Assembly: GCA_031415695.1 (NCBI GenBank)
Contig: JANOSH010000001.1
Span: 62,001 to 126,000, forward strand
Origin: JANOSH01 sp031415695
GTDB lineage: Bacteria; Actinomycetota; Acidimicrobiia; Acidimicrobiales; Ilumatobacteraceae
Direction: 5' to 3'
Length of the DNA: 64,000 nucleotides
Shown here: one piece after another, positions 18,977 through 27,237 of the stretch
Numbering within the stretch: the stretch's first letter is position 1
How the letters are laid out: every line of letters starts with the position of its first letter
Notes under the pieces: generated by a model
The model's input: the letters and a program-made list of their open reading frames with translations, nothing else
Told to the model about the DNA's origin: nothing
The model's database searches: none
Position numbers and translations under genes: made by a program

Positions 18977-19682
18977 CTATCTGTCGGTAGCGGAGTCGAT
19001 TCTGGTGATGAGCTGCCGAACAGCCGCAGCAGCGTGGGCAACGTCGGTGACGTGGAAGCCGATGTCGTCGGCCATGGCCCGGTAGCCGGCATGCCATGGT
19101 TCAGGGATTGTGACCGTCGGGGGCCACGCATGTTTCGCCCGACCGGCGAATACCTCGATACACGCGAGCCGGGCATCGCGCCATCCATTGTCGCTGACCA
19201 GTTCGCCGAGTAGCTGGAGGTCGAGAAGGTCTCTGAATCGATCGTTCACTCTATCGACGGGCTGTTCGGTGCACGCGTGGAGTTTCTGGGCAATCTGCCA
19301 GCGAACCGCAATGCATGCCACGGTCGTCGGTCCCTCGATGCCAACATGTGCCAGCGATAGCGCTGGTACATGATCCACGTCGTCACCCATGCTGGCCTCG
19401 ACGCTGGCGATTTCGAATGGCACGGTCACGACGGGCTTGTTCCGGTAGGCGATTTTGATCTCGCAGCGCCGGGTCGAGGTGTTCGGCAAGATCGGCGGTG
19501 TCGGCTCGCAGAGCGGTGTCGAAGTCTTTCGTCGCTCGTGCCGAACCTCGGGTACGCAGTTCCATTGCGACACCGCCCTTGACGAGAAAGAGCGGCTGAC
19601 CTTGATGGCTGTCTCGGGCAGAGTCCAAGATTGCCGCTGCGTTACGCGGTGCAGCATCGTGAATGGGCGAGGCCTCGGTCAT
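18977..19682 (-). pseudogene. AbiEii/AbiGii-type nucleotidyltransferase toxin, frameshifted
   Basis: The first part (PLFLVKGGVAMELR, then RATKDFDTALRAD) is the nucleotidyltransferase core with the GG and DxD-like motifs of AbiEii toxins. After about residue 75 the homologous continuation (EIKIAYRNKPVVTVPFEIAS, RWQIAQKLHACTEQ, VNDRFRDLLDLQLLGEL) is in another frame, so a frameshift lies near 19460. Its ATG overlaps the stop of the upstream antitoxin-like gene by 4 nt, the usual AbiE operon layout. The toxin is probably dead while the antitoxin is kept. Confidence 0.75.
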
Positions 19683-20224
19683 GATGTGACCTCCGCTAAG
19701 CGAGACATTTCGTCGCCAATGAGGAGACCGCGTCGTTGCGCCCCGTCGATCGCTTGGCGGATCAGTCGATCATCGAGGTGACGCTCGATGCCGTCGAGAA
19801 TCGCTCGCAGCGGTGTAACTGCAGGAATGCCGTCGACGTTGGTGACGTCGCCCACCTCGAGGTTGCGAACGTGCACGGCATACGACGGCGGGACCTGGCG
19901 ACGGACTCGGGCGGTCCTTGGGACGGTGACGTGAATCTTGGTCGGGTTGACATCGCACAGATCCCACAGGTCGAGGGCGGAGTCGTGCGAGATCACACCC
20001 AACCTGTCGGGCCACAACGTGGCCGCCATCAACTCGTCGCGGTCGGTCGGAGGGAACGACTTGAATCGGTACAGCCCTCGGCACACTCGACTGAGGTGAC
20101 CGTGGCGTTCCATATCAACGAGCACCTGATTGCGCGCCCCGATTCCCGCTGTGTCGTGGGGGGTCACGTAGCCATACTGATCCGCCGCGATGTCGAACAG
20201 TGCTGCGTACCATTTCCCGGGCAT
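19679..20224 (-). CDS. AbiEi-type antitoxin / transcriptional regulator
   Basis: About 181 residues. An N-terminal winged-helix segment (IAADQYGYVTPHDTAGIG, LSRVCRGLYRFKSFP) is followed by the AbiEi C-terminal domain (GVISHDSALDLWDL, IHVTVPRTARVRRQVP, AVTPLRAILDGIERH). These proteins repress their operon and neutralise an AbiEii nucleotidyltransferase. An upstream in-frame ATG at 20248 exists. The ATG at 20224 was preferred because a promoter ends exactly 6 nt before it, implying a leaderless transcript. Confidence 0.8.
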   Translation of the reverse strand: MPGKWYAALFDIAADQYGYVTPHDTAGIGARNQVLVDMERHGHLSRVCRGLYRFKSFPPTDRDELMAATLWPDRLGVISHDSALDLWDLCDVNPTKIHVTVPRTARVRRQVPPSYAVHVRNLEVGDVTNVDGIPAVTPLRAILDGIERHLDDRLIRQAIDGAQRRGLLIGDEMSRLAEVTS

Positions 20225-20230
20225 GCCAAA

Positions 20231-20259
20231 AGTATGGAGGAAATCCATAAAGTTGGCAA
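20231..20259 (-). promoter_or_regulatory. promoter of the AbiEi-like gene (leaderless)
   Basis: On the minus strand TTGCCA (20259-20254), a 17-nt spacer and CATACT (20236-20231) form a sigma-70-type promoter. Six nt then separate it from the ATG at 20224, so the transcript would begin at or next to the start codon. Confidence 0.55.
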
Positions 20260-20330
20260 CCCCCGAAACGATGATCCCAGGTCTTGATGGAGTTCGTGTC
20301 GTGACACCTTCCAGACCGCATCTGCATCGT

Positions 20331-20566
20331 ATGCGCACTAGGCCGATCGTTCCCGGCTGTGCCCTCCGCTCGGGGCTACTCGTCGAACTTGTGGTCGAAG
20401 CATTCAACCGTCGCAAGGTCGGCAGCGGCCCCACATCGTGGGTCCTGGGCCGCGAACTCACCGACGAGGAGTTCGACGACGGAATTACCGTCACCGACGC
20501 ATGACTAGGCGGCTCCTCGTCGACACCGGTGTCCTCTGGTCGTTCGTCGTTTCCAACTCCTTGTGA
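20331..20566 (+). pseudogene. remnant of a second antitoxin/PIN-toxin pair, opposite strand
   Basis: A plausible antitoxin tail (SGLLVELVVEAFNRRKVG, ELTDEEFDDGITVTDA) ends in a TGA at 20502-20504. That stop overlaps an ATG at 20501, which starts MTRRLLVDTGVLWSFVV. LLVDTGVL is how many PIN-domain toxins begin. The frame stops after 21 residues, exactly where the minus-strand vapC remnant ends. The overlap and motif suggest a truncated toxin-antitoxin pair. The antitoxin family is not recognisable and its start is unknown. Confidence 0.4.
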
Positions 20567-20793
20567 TGCCTGGTGCGTTAGCGAGGCGGGTGTCGGTCGT
20601 GAGCAGCGCTGTCGCGCCGATCATCTCGGTCAGCGCGACATAGGTGGCGTCGTAGGCGCTGAGATTGTGCCGCAGTGCCCACATTCTTGGTCGGAGCCAG
20701 TCGGCCGGGAAACGGGCCAGGGTAAGGCGGGTGAAGCCGACGAGCGCGGTTGGCGACGAGTTCGACGATGACGCTGGCATCGAGAACTTTCAA
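20505..20793 (-). pseudogene. VapC-type PIN toxin, internally deleted and frameshifted
   Basis: A TTG start at 20793, overlapping the antitoxin stop, gives LKVLDASVIVELVANRA, the PIN opening with its first catalytic Asp. The matching C-terminal half (PRMWALRHNLSAYDATYVAL, ATALLTTDTRLANAPG) is in another frame and begins only a few residues later. About 40-50 residues of the middle are missing. The result is a broken toxin beside an intact antitoxin gene. Confidence 0.7.
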
Positions 20794-21032
20794 TTGTTGC
20801 GTCCTTCGTGCAAGGCGGCGAGGATGGTTTCGCGATCGACGCGACCTCGAACGCTCGCCTGGGTTTCGCGGATTACCGCAGCGTTGTCGTGCGCTCTTTG
20901 AGCGCGCTTGGCCAGATGTTCGAGTTCGCGCAACACGTACCGAGTAAGGGAGAGGCCCTGCGCCTCGGCCGCGCCGGCTAGGGCGTGGTGCACGTCGTCG
21001 GGCACGTCTCGGACCTGGATCACCTTGGGCAT
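20790..21032 (-). CDS. VapB/FitA-type ribbon-helix-helix antitoxin
   Basis: About 80 residues. PKVIQVRDVPDDVHHALAG and AEAQGLSLTRYVLRELEH form a ribbon-helix-helix DNA-binding domain of the FitA/VapB kind. A charged C-terminal arm normally wraps the toxin. It would autoregulate the operon and neutralise the PIN toxin, which is now broken. The frame continues upstream, but MPKVIQ is the natural domain start. Confidence 0.75.
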   Translation of the reverse strand: MPKVIQVRDVPDDVHHALAGAAEAQGLSLTRYVLRELEHLAKRAQRAHDNAAVIRETQASVRGRVDRETILAALHEGRNN

Positions 21033-21207
21033 GGTCGCCGCAATACCTCTCATGGGTGCACACTGCACCCACATTTCGAGATTGGTGCTTTTCGGGCCTT
21101 CGCCGAGCTCGACTACAAGGCCATTGTCGACGAGATTGCTGAGTGAACGTCGGAGCCGCGGTGCGGCCCTGAGCACGTTTGCGGCACGCCCAGATTTGCC
21201 ACGCTAC

Positions 21208-24200
21208 CTAGCGCCAGAGTCGGGTGCCGGCCGATGCGACGGCGACCGCAGCGGGGATGGCGAGGGCGATGACCACGGCCCGCCAGTCGTGCATCCAGCG
21301 GGCGGCATCGACCCAGCGATGGCTCTGCAGCCCGTAGCGAACCACCGCCCCGATGGCCAGCCACCCAAGGGCGGCGATGACGCCGGTGCGCAACAACTGC
21401 GGCGCGTTGGCGCGCCACCGTGCCGCGGCGATGGCGAATGCAGCGATCATCAACGCCGCCCCTACGTAGTGCACTAGTGGTTTCCACGACGGGGTGTCGG
21501 GGTTGAGGAACAGCGTGGTGGCGTCGTTGGCGTCGATGGATGCGACCACCACCAGTGCGAGGGCCAGACCGACCGAACCGAGGGCCCGCCGCCAGCCGAC
21601 AACGAGCGCTACCAGCGCCACGAAACCGGCCAACAGGTACATGCCGATGACCAATGGACCCGTGGGAATATTGGCTCCCAGCAGCCGAGCGGTAACCAGC
21701 GCGCCGCCGACGGCGAGCAGCGTCATCATGATGCCGGTGGCGGTGCGGGTGCCGCGCAGCATGCTGTCGAGCAGCACATACACCCAGGCCAGCGCGCGAC
21801 GAACCACCGCGAACGCGGCGCGCACCGGGGCCACCGAGTTGCTCTTGCCGGCCAGCACTCCCGACGCGACCGCCGCAACGCCCAGCCCCGTGCGCGACAG
21901 TGCGTCGGACCCGATCTCCTCGCCTACCGTTTCGCCGCCTACCCGGCACGCTGCCACGAGACGGTCGACGGCAGCGACCGGCACCCGCCCAGCCGGTTCG
22001 CGAACGGCGGCCACTTGGCGGACAAATTCGAGCGCCTCTGGCACTGCGGAGGCGCCTTCGCGTTGGGATCGCTCGATAGCGTCGGCCACGACGGGAAGTT
22101 CGTCGGCCGCGGCGAGGCGAACCAGCGCGCTGGCGACGAGTTGTAGAGTCCTGGGGAGCCGGGCAGGCAGGCGTCGCCGGTTGGCGCCGTCGAGGAACGC
22201 CAGCTCGTCGCCAATCGCTGCGATGATGTCGGCGACGTCGAGGCCGAGCCTCGGCTCAGATGCCAGCATTGTGGCCAAAGCGTCGACGCATTCGCTCTGG
22301 CTGACGTAGCACTGACGCAGCCGGGCCGGGGTCACCAGCAACGCGGCGAGGTGGGTGGCGCCATCGAGCCGGCCCCACATCCAGTCGTTGGCCCTCCATG
22401 ACGATTTGAGGAACCCGCCGAAATGCCCGAGGCTCAGGCCCCGCACCTTTTCGGTCGGGGTGCGGCCCGGGTCGATGGGACACACCGTCGTGGCTGCGAC
22501 TTGCACGAAGGTGAGGCTGGGTCGTTCGCCGGGCTCGTCGTCGCTGATGTCCTGAATGACAAACAGTGCAAGTAGCCGGCGAATGATGGCATGGTCGTCG
22601 TCGATGTGGGCGAGGTCGGCGGCGTCGGGGTTGCCGGTGGCGAGCGACGAAACCAGACGGGTGAGTATCCGGGTAGGTGGATTGGTGTCGTCGGTGTCGG
22701 CGAAGTTGCGCTGGTGGGCTTCGACGGCAGCAGCGCGCAGGTCGGGGAGGGCATCGCGCAGGGTGTGGACGATTTCGGTGAGTACTGGGGTGAGGTGCAA
22801 TGCGGCGTCGCCGAGTTGGGCAAATGACTGGTCGGCCCATTCGGCGAGGCCCTCGTCGGGCACGCCGGCTTGTAGACGGACCGCCCACCATTGCAGGTCG
22901 GTGTTGCGTGCCTCGGCGGATTGGGCTCGGCAGTCGTCGAGGCGGGCTCGGGCGATGGCGAGCCGCTGATCGAGAGCGCCTGGCGCCACCAGGTCGAGGG
23001 CCCGCTGCACCATGTCGGCCACGGTGGCGGCCGCGGCTTCTACGGCACGGGCACCGTATCGCCAGGGGACATCGGTGGCGGCGGCGGTGGCCACGAGGAA
23101 TTGGCCGTCGAGTAGGTCGGCGCGACCTCGGGCCATGCGAATGGCATTGGCGGCGCTGACCCACGACCGTGATTCGTTGGGGCCGATCGGGTCGGCGAAC
23201 GTGCGCCCGATACTGCGCAGGTGCGAGGCGACTATGGCGTCGGCGGAGGCGATGCCATCGCGTCGTAGCCAGATGGGATAGAGCTGGGTGGCGAGGTCGA
23301 CGAGGTCGATTCGGGCTTCGGTGTCGCCGCCGGTCGACACGCCGAGCAGCAGCGACTCGCGCAGCCGTCGGCGCAGACCGAACTTGCGGTTGTACTCATC
23401 GATGATGGCCAGTTCCTCGGCCAGCGATTCGGCGCGAGGGAGCGAGAACAGCGACTTCGCAATGACCATGCCGAAACTGGGTGGGCTGTCGCGCACCGCA
23501 GCCGGTGGTTCGGGCGGGGTGCCGGGGTCGGGGTTGATGTACACCAGGATGCGGTCACCGGGCCGGTCGGAGCGGTGGCGGGCGATGAGTTCGAGGGCGG
23601 GGCCGACCGGCTTGTTGACCAGCACGCCACCGTCGACCGCCCACATCGATTGGCCAAACGAGGCGATGTCGATCATGTCGGGGTCGACGGCATCGCCGGC
23701 TCCAACGCTGACGAACGACGGTTCAAAGGCACCGGGGAACGACGCGCTGGTACGGGCGGCACGGGCGAGTTGTCGGGCGGTGAGCGCCGCATCGGCGCCG
23801 CGCAGCCGTGCTCCGGTAAACGTGAACCGGGCGCGGTGACGGGGGTCGACGATGCGGTTGCCGGCTGCGTCGGTGGCGCGGGTGGGCACTGGGTCGAGCG
23901 TCGAGGCGGTCATCACCAACTCGATGTCGGTTCGTCCGTCGGGTGCGGCGACGGCCGGTGCGGCCATCCACCTCGCTAGCACTTTGCCGGCCTCGGCCAG
24001 AAATACCTCGTCGCCCTTCAGCACCGAGGGCGGGTCTTTCGTGGCGGGGTTGCGCAGCAAATTGCTGAACGACCCGACCGACAGCCACACGTCGCGTAAC
24101 TCGTCGAACGCCGTGGCGGGCAGATCGCGGGTGGTGGCCGCAGCGAGGAACACCCCGTTCAAACCGCCGGCGCTTGCGCCCGTCATCACGTCGATGACCA

Positions 24201-24354
24201 CGGACGTGTCGACGAACTGTTCGAGCGCGCCATAGAGGCCTTCGCCTCGGGTGGCCCGATAAAACTCCGAGCTCACCCCGCCGATCCACACGGCGAGGCT
24301 GACGCCGCCGTTCATGGCCAGCGCAACATTCAGGTCGCGAGCGGTTGGTGACAT
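21208..24354 (-). CDS. giant patatin-like phospholipase (DUF3376 type) with C-terminal membrane region
   Basis: About 1,048 residues from ATG 24354, preceded by a GGGGG ribosome-site-like run; ATG 24381 is an alternative. The patatin domain has NVALAMNGGVSLAVWIGG (oxyanion hole), MTGASAGGLNG with nucleophile Ser near residue 61, and WAVDGGVLVNKP with catalytic Asp near 241. A long helical middle follows, and about six hydrophobic segments occupy the last ~200 residues. Patatins cleave acyl chains from lipids; the membrane tail implies it acts at the envelope. It is divergent from the CHAT/MBL pair and shares their high GC. Confidence 0.85.
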   Translation of the reverse strand: MSPTARDLNVALAMNGGVSLAVWIGGVSSEFYRATRGEGLYGALEQFVDTSVVIDVMTGASAGGLNGVFLAAATTRDLPATAFDELRDVWLSVGSFSNLLRNPATKDPPSVLKGDEVFLAEAGKVLARWMAAPAVAAPDGRTDIELVMTASTLDPVPTRATDAAGNRIVDPRHRARFTFTGARLRGADAALTARQLARAARTSASFPGAFEPSFVSVGAGDAVDPDMIDIASFGQSMWAVDGGVLVNKPVGPALELIARHRSDRPGDRILVYINPDPGTPPEPPAAVRDSPPSFGMVIAKSLFSLPRAESLAEELAIIDEYNRKFGLRRRLRESLLLGVSTGGDTEARIDLVDLATQLYPIWLRRDGIASADAIVASHLRSIGRTFADPIGPNESRSWVSAANAIRMARGRADLLDGQFLVATAAATDVPWRYGARAVEAAAATVADMVQRALDLVAPGALDQRLAIARARLDDCRAQSAEARNTDLQWWAVRLQAGVPDEGLAEWADQSFAQLGDAALHLTPVLTEIVHTLRDALPDLRAAAVEAHQRNFADTDDTNPPTRILTRLVSSLATGNPDAADLAHIDDDHAIIRRLLALFVIQDISDDEPGERPSLTFVQVAATTVCPIDPGRTPTEKVRGLSLGHFGGFLKSSWRANDWMWGRLDGATHLAALLVTPARLRQCYVSQSECVDALATMLASEPRLGLDVADIIAAIGDELAFLDGANRRRLPARLPRTLQLVASALVRLAAADELPVVADAIERSQREGASAVPEALEFVRQVAAVREPAGRVPVAAVDRLVAACRVGGETVGEEIGSDALSRTGLGVAAVASGVLAGKSNSVAPVRAAFAVVRRALAWVYVLLDSMLRGTRTATGIMMTLLAVGGALVTARLLGANIPTGPLVIGMYLLAGFVALVALVVGWRRALGSVGLALALVVVASIDANDATTLFLNPDTPSWKPLVHYVGAALMIAAFAIAAARWRANAPQLLRTGVIAALGWLAIGAVVRYGLQSHRWVDAARWMHDWRAVVIALAIPAAVAVASAGTRLWR

Positions 24355-24480
24355 CCCTGCACCCCCAGTGGCGACACCCATCGCCAAGCTTACGACCGTA
24401 GCGTAGTTGTCGGCTTGGTCTTGACGAACTGCTCTGCAGGGGCTCAACTGACAGCAACGACGCTTTGGGTGGGGGCATCC

Positions 24481-27237
24481 ATGGGGGCATTATCTGTTCG
24501 GGCGGCAATCGACGGGCACTACGCACACGAGGCCGACACCGTGCTGCGCTGGGCGTGCTGGCCGCCTTATGACTCTGGCAGTGCTCGCGAATGGGCTCGG
24601 CGGGCCGATGCGGTGCACGAGCCGTTACCGGTCGTGTCATGCGACGACGTCACGGCCAGCGACGACAACAGCCCGGCTGCATCGGCCGCGTCGGGTGGAT
24701 TGGGCGATCCTGCGTCGCTGCTGCGGCTCGGTATCGAACACCCCGGGTTGAGTTCGCGCCGGGCCAGCGAATTGCTTGGTCGACAGGTGGCCGCGCACTG
24801 TCCTATCGACGCGCGAGCGGTGGCGTGGGGGTGGCCGTTGCGGGTCACAGCGCTCGATTCGCATGTGCTCGGTGAATTGTCCAGCCTTCAGTCGTATCGC
24901 CAGCTGTATGACGTCGTCGAAGTCCCCGAGGTGCAGCACGAGCGCTACGACATCATGGTGGTCGACCCAGCGCAGGTCATGCAGATTCCGTCTCGCGTCT
25001 GGCCGACGGTGGTCGTGGTGCGCAGCACCGAGGTCGACCTGGCGTTGTTGGACCACGCGGTTGGGCAATTGGGGGCGGGTGCGGTGCTGTTCACCGGCCG
25101 ACCGGTTGGCGACTGGTTCAGCGGGCTGATTGCCCAGTTGTCGCATGACAACCCGCTCGACGTGGCCCTCGCCATGTCCGAACTCGACGCCGTGCTGTTC
25201 GCCGATTGGCGACAGCTGCAGATGACCTCGCTGCGAGTGCTCGTGCAGCGCTGGCGTCAGCAGGTATTCCTGTGGGATGGCACCGATGTGACGGTGCCCG
25301 ACCCCGGACAGGGGGTGCGATATTCCATGCCGACTGGTGCAACGGTGTCGGCACCGGAGTTCGCCGACGACCTGGTGCGCATCGCCACCACCTACGCGTT
25401 CGAGATGGAGCGCGGGACCGGCACCACTGAAGCTAACGGGTCGCGGGCGTTGGAGGCAGCCGGGGTGGGGCGGATCGAGTTGGAGATACGGCTCGACCTG
25501 ACGGCGTCGGCGGCAGGACCGCCGGAGGCGGAAGAACCGCCGCCACCACCCCCGCCCGCTGCGCCGACGGTGGTGCCAAGACCCACCGCGCCCACCGGGC
25601 AGCCGCCGGGCGGTCTACCCATGACGGGCCCCGGCCGGGGCGGCGAACCCGAGACGGTGGCCGCAGCCCGCTACCTCAACGTGTCGCCAGCAGCGCTCGA
25701 CGCCGACGGTGCCGAACTCGATAACGAGGTCACCGCGTTCGTGGCCGGGGCCCCCTACCGCATCAGCGTGGCGGTGCGCGAGCGACGGGCCCGGGGTGCG
25801 CTGTCGCTGATGGCCGCCTTGCCCGAACCCACGCCGGGGCGGGCCACCACGCTCACCATCACGGTGTTTCAGCGCGGTCGCATCGACACCGCTCAAAGCA
25901 AACCGCTCGACCTGCCGGCCCGTGGCGATACCGGCTGGTGCACGTTCGATGTGGTGGCCCCGGTCGGCGCACAACAATTCGACTTGGTGGTGGTCGTCTA
26001 TCACGACAACGCGTTGCAGGTGGGCGTCGTGTCGGGGCCCATCGTTGCGACCGCCGCCGACTTGCCCGCGGTTTTGGCGTGGACGTTCAACCTCGGGTCG
26101 GCCGGCGACTTCGGCGGCGGCAGCCCGACGCCGGCCATACTCGTCGACGATGCCGCCTTTGCCCGCCTCGATCTTGGCCCCGGCATGCTCAGCCCCACTG
26201 CGGTCACTGCCGGCAAGGCCCGGATGCGCCAGCGGATTCTTCAGGCGCTCGAGGCGGAAACGTCGAGACCCAAGCTGGCCAAGCTGTCGCCGGTGCTCGC
26301 CGATCTGGCCATCGACGGGCGGTTGATGCGCGATCAGTTGCTCGGTGCCGGGCCGTCGTCGTTCGATACTGCCGAACGCGTGCGGGTGGCCAGCATCGAG
26401 GCGGGCGACCCGCTGCCCCTCGAAGCGCTGTACGACCACGCTGCACCGGTCGACAATACCGTCAAGTTGTGTCAGCCGGCCCGTGATGGTGCCGCCACCT
26501 GCACGTTGTCGTGCGCCGATCGCAACAACGCTCAGGTGGTGTGCCCGTTCGGGTTCTGGGGTATCAGCAAGTCCATCGAGCGGGTACGAGCGCCGCGACC
26601 GGCGGCCGAGGCGCGTCCGATGGCCACCAGCTCGCTGGCCATCACGTCGTCGGCGCTCGTAGGCATTTGCGAGCGGGCCAGCAACAAGAACACGTCGGCG
26701 GCACGCAAGATCCTCAAAGCGTTTCGTGGGCTGGTGGGCCGGGCGAATCTCGATGACGTGTGGACGTGGGACGACTGGGACCGCGCCGTCGCCTCTTCGC
26801 CCAGGCTGTTGGCGCTGGTCACCCACACCGAGCAGGCCGATGGGCGTCCGGCGCTCGAAATTGGCCCGGGCGTGCTGCGCCCCATCCATCAGGTAACCGC
26901 AGCGACCATCAACCCCACCGGGGCCAATCCCGGGCCGCTGGTGTTGTTGCTCGGTTGCGATACCGCGCATCTCGAAACCGCGTACACCGATCTGGTCGAC
27001 CGTATCCATGCAGTGGGCGCCGAGATAGTCGTAGCGGTGCAGACCCCGGTGCGCGGCGCGCAGGTGGCCGAACTGGTCGACGCTATGGTCGAGGCGTTAC
27101 GCAACCAAGTGTCGGCACCCGGCACCAAACGGATGGGCGAAGTGTTGCGGGCCACCCGCCACCAGCTGCTGCTTGAGGGACGGATCGCCGGGCTGGCCGT
27201 GGTGTCGACTGGCGACGGGGGCATCGAACTGTCATGA
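24481..27237 (+). CDS. CHAT-domain (caspase-like) protease, large
   Basis: About 918 residues from the ATG at 24481; the frame extends upstream to a TTG at 24415. An N-terminal region of unclear fold is separated by a Pro-rich linker (EEPPPPPPPAAPTVVPRPTA) from a beta-rich section (TLTITVFQRGRIDTAQ, FDLVVVVYHDN). The C-terminal CHAT domain has its His in LLALVTHTEQADGRP (near residue 782) and its Cys in LVLLLGCDTAHLETAY (near 826). CHAT proteases cut partner proteins in bacterial conflict and cell-death systems. The TGA overlaps the ATG of the MBL gene by 4 nt. Confidence 0.82.
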   Translation: MGALSVRAAIDGHYAHEADTVLRWACWPPYDSGSAREWARRADAVHEPLPVVSCDDVTASDDNSPAASAASGGLGDPASLLRLGIEHPGLSSRRASELLGRQVAAHCPIDARAVAWGWPLRVTALDSHVLGELSSLQSYRQLYDVVEVPEVQHERYDIMVVDPAQVMQIPSRVWPTVVVVRSTEVDLALLDHAVGQLGAGAVLFTGRPVGDWFSGLIAQLSHDNPLDVALAMSELDAVLFADWRQLQMTSLRVLVQRWRQQVFLWDGTDVTVPDPGQGVRYSMPTGATVSAPEFADDLVRIATTYAFEMERGTGTTEANGSRALEAAGVGRIELEIRLDLTASAAGPPEAEEPPPPPPPAAPTVVPRPTAPTGQPPGGLPMTGPGRGGEPETVAAARYLNVSPAALDADGAELDNEVTAFVAGAPYRISVAVRERRARGALSLMAALPEPTPGRATTLTITVFQRGRIDTAQSKPLDLPARGDTGWCTFDVVAPVGAQQFDLVVVVYHDNALQVGVVSGPIVATAADLPAVLAWTFNLGSAGDFGGGSPTPAILVDDAAFARLDLGPGMLSPTAVTAGKARMRQRILQALEAETSRPKLAKLSPVLADLAIDGRLMRDQLLGAGPSSFDTAERVRVASIEAGDPLPLEALYDHAAPVDNTVKLCQPARDGAATCTLSCADRNNAQVVCPFGFWGISKSIERVRAPRPAAEARPMATSSLAITSSALVGICERASNKNTSAARKILKAFRGLVGRANLDDVWTWDDWDRAVASSPRLLALVTHTEQADGRPALEIGPGVLRPIHQVTAATINPTGANPGPLVLLLGCDTAHLETAYTDLVDRIHAVGAEIVVAVQTPVRGAQVAELVDAMVEALRNQVSAPGTKRMGEVLRATRHQLLLEGRIAGLAVVSTGDGGIELS

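Noticed and set aside
22256..23164. Alternative frames across the patatin gene
   Set aside because: Arg- and Pro-rich products typical of shadow frames in very GC-rich coding sequence.
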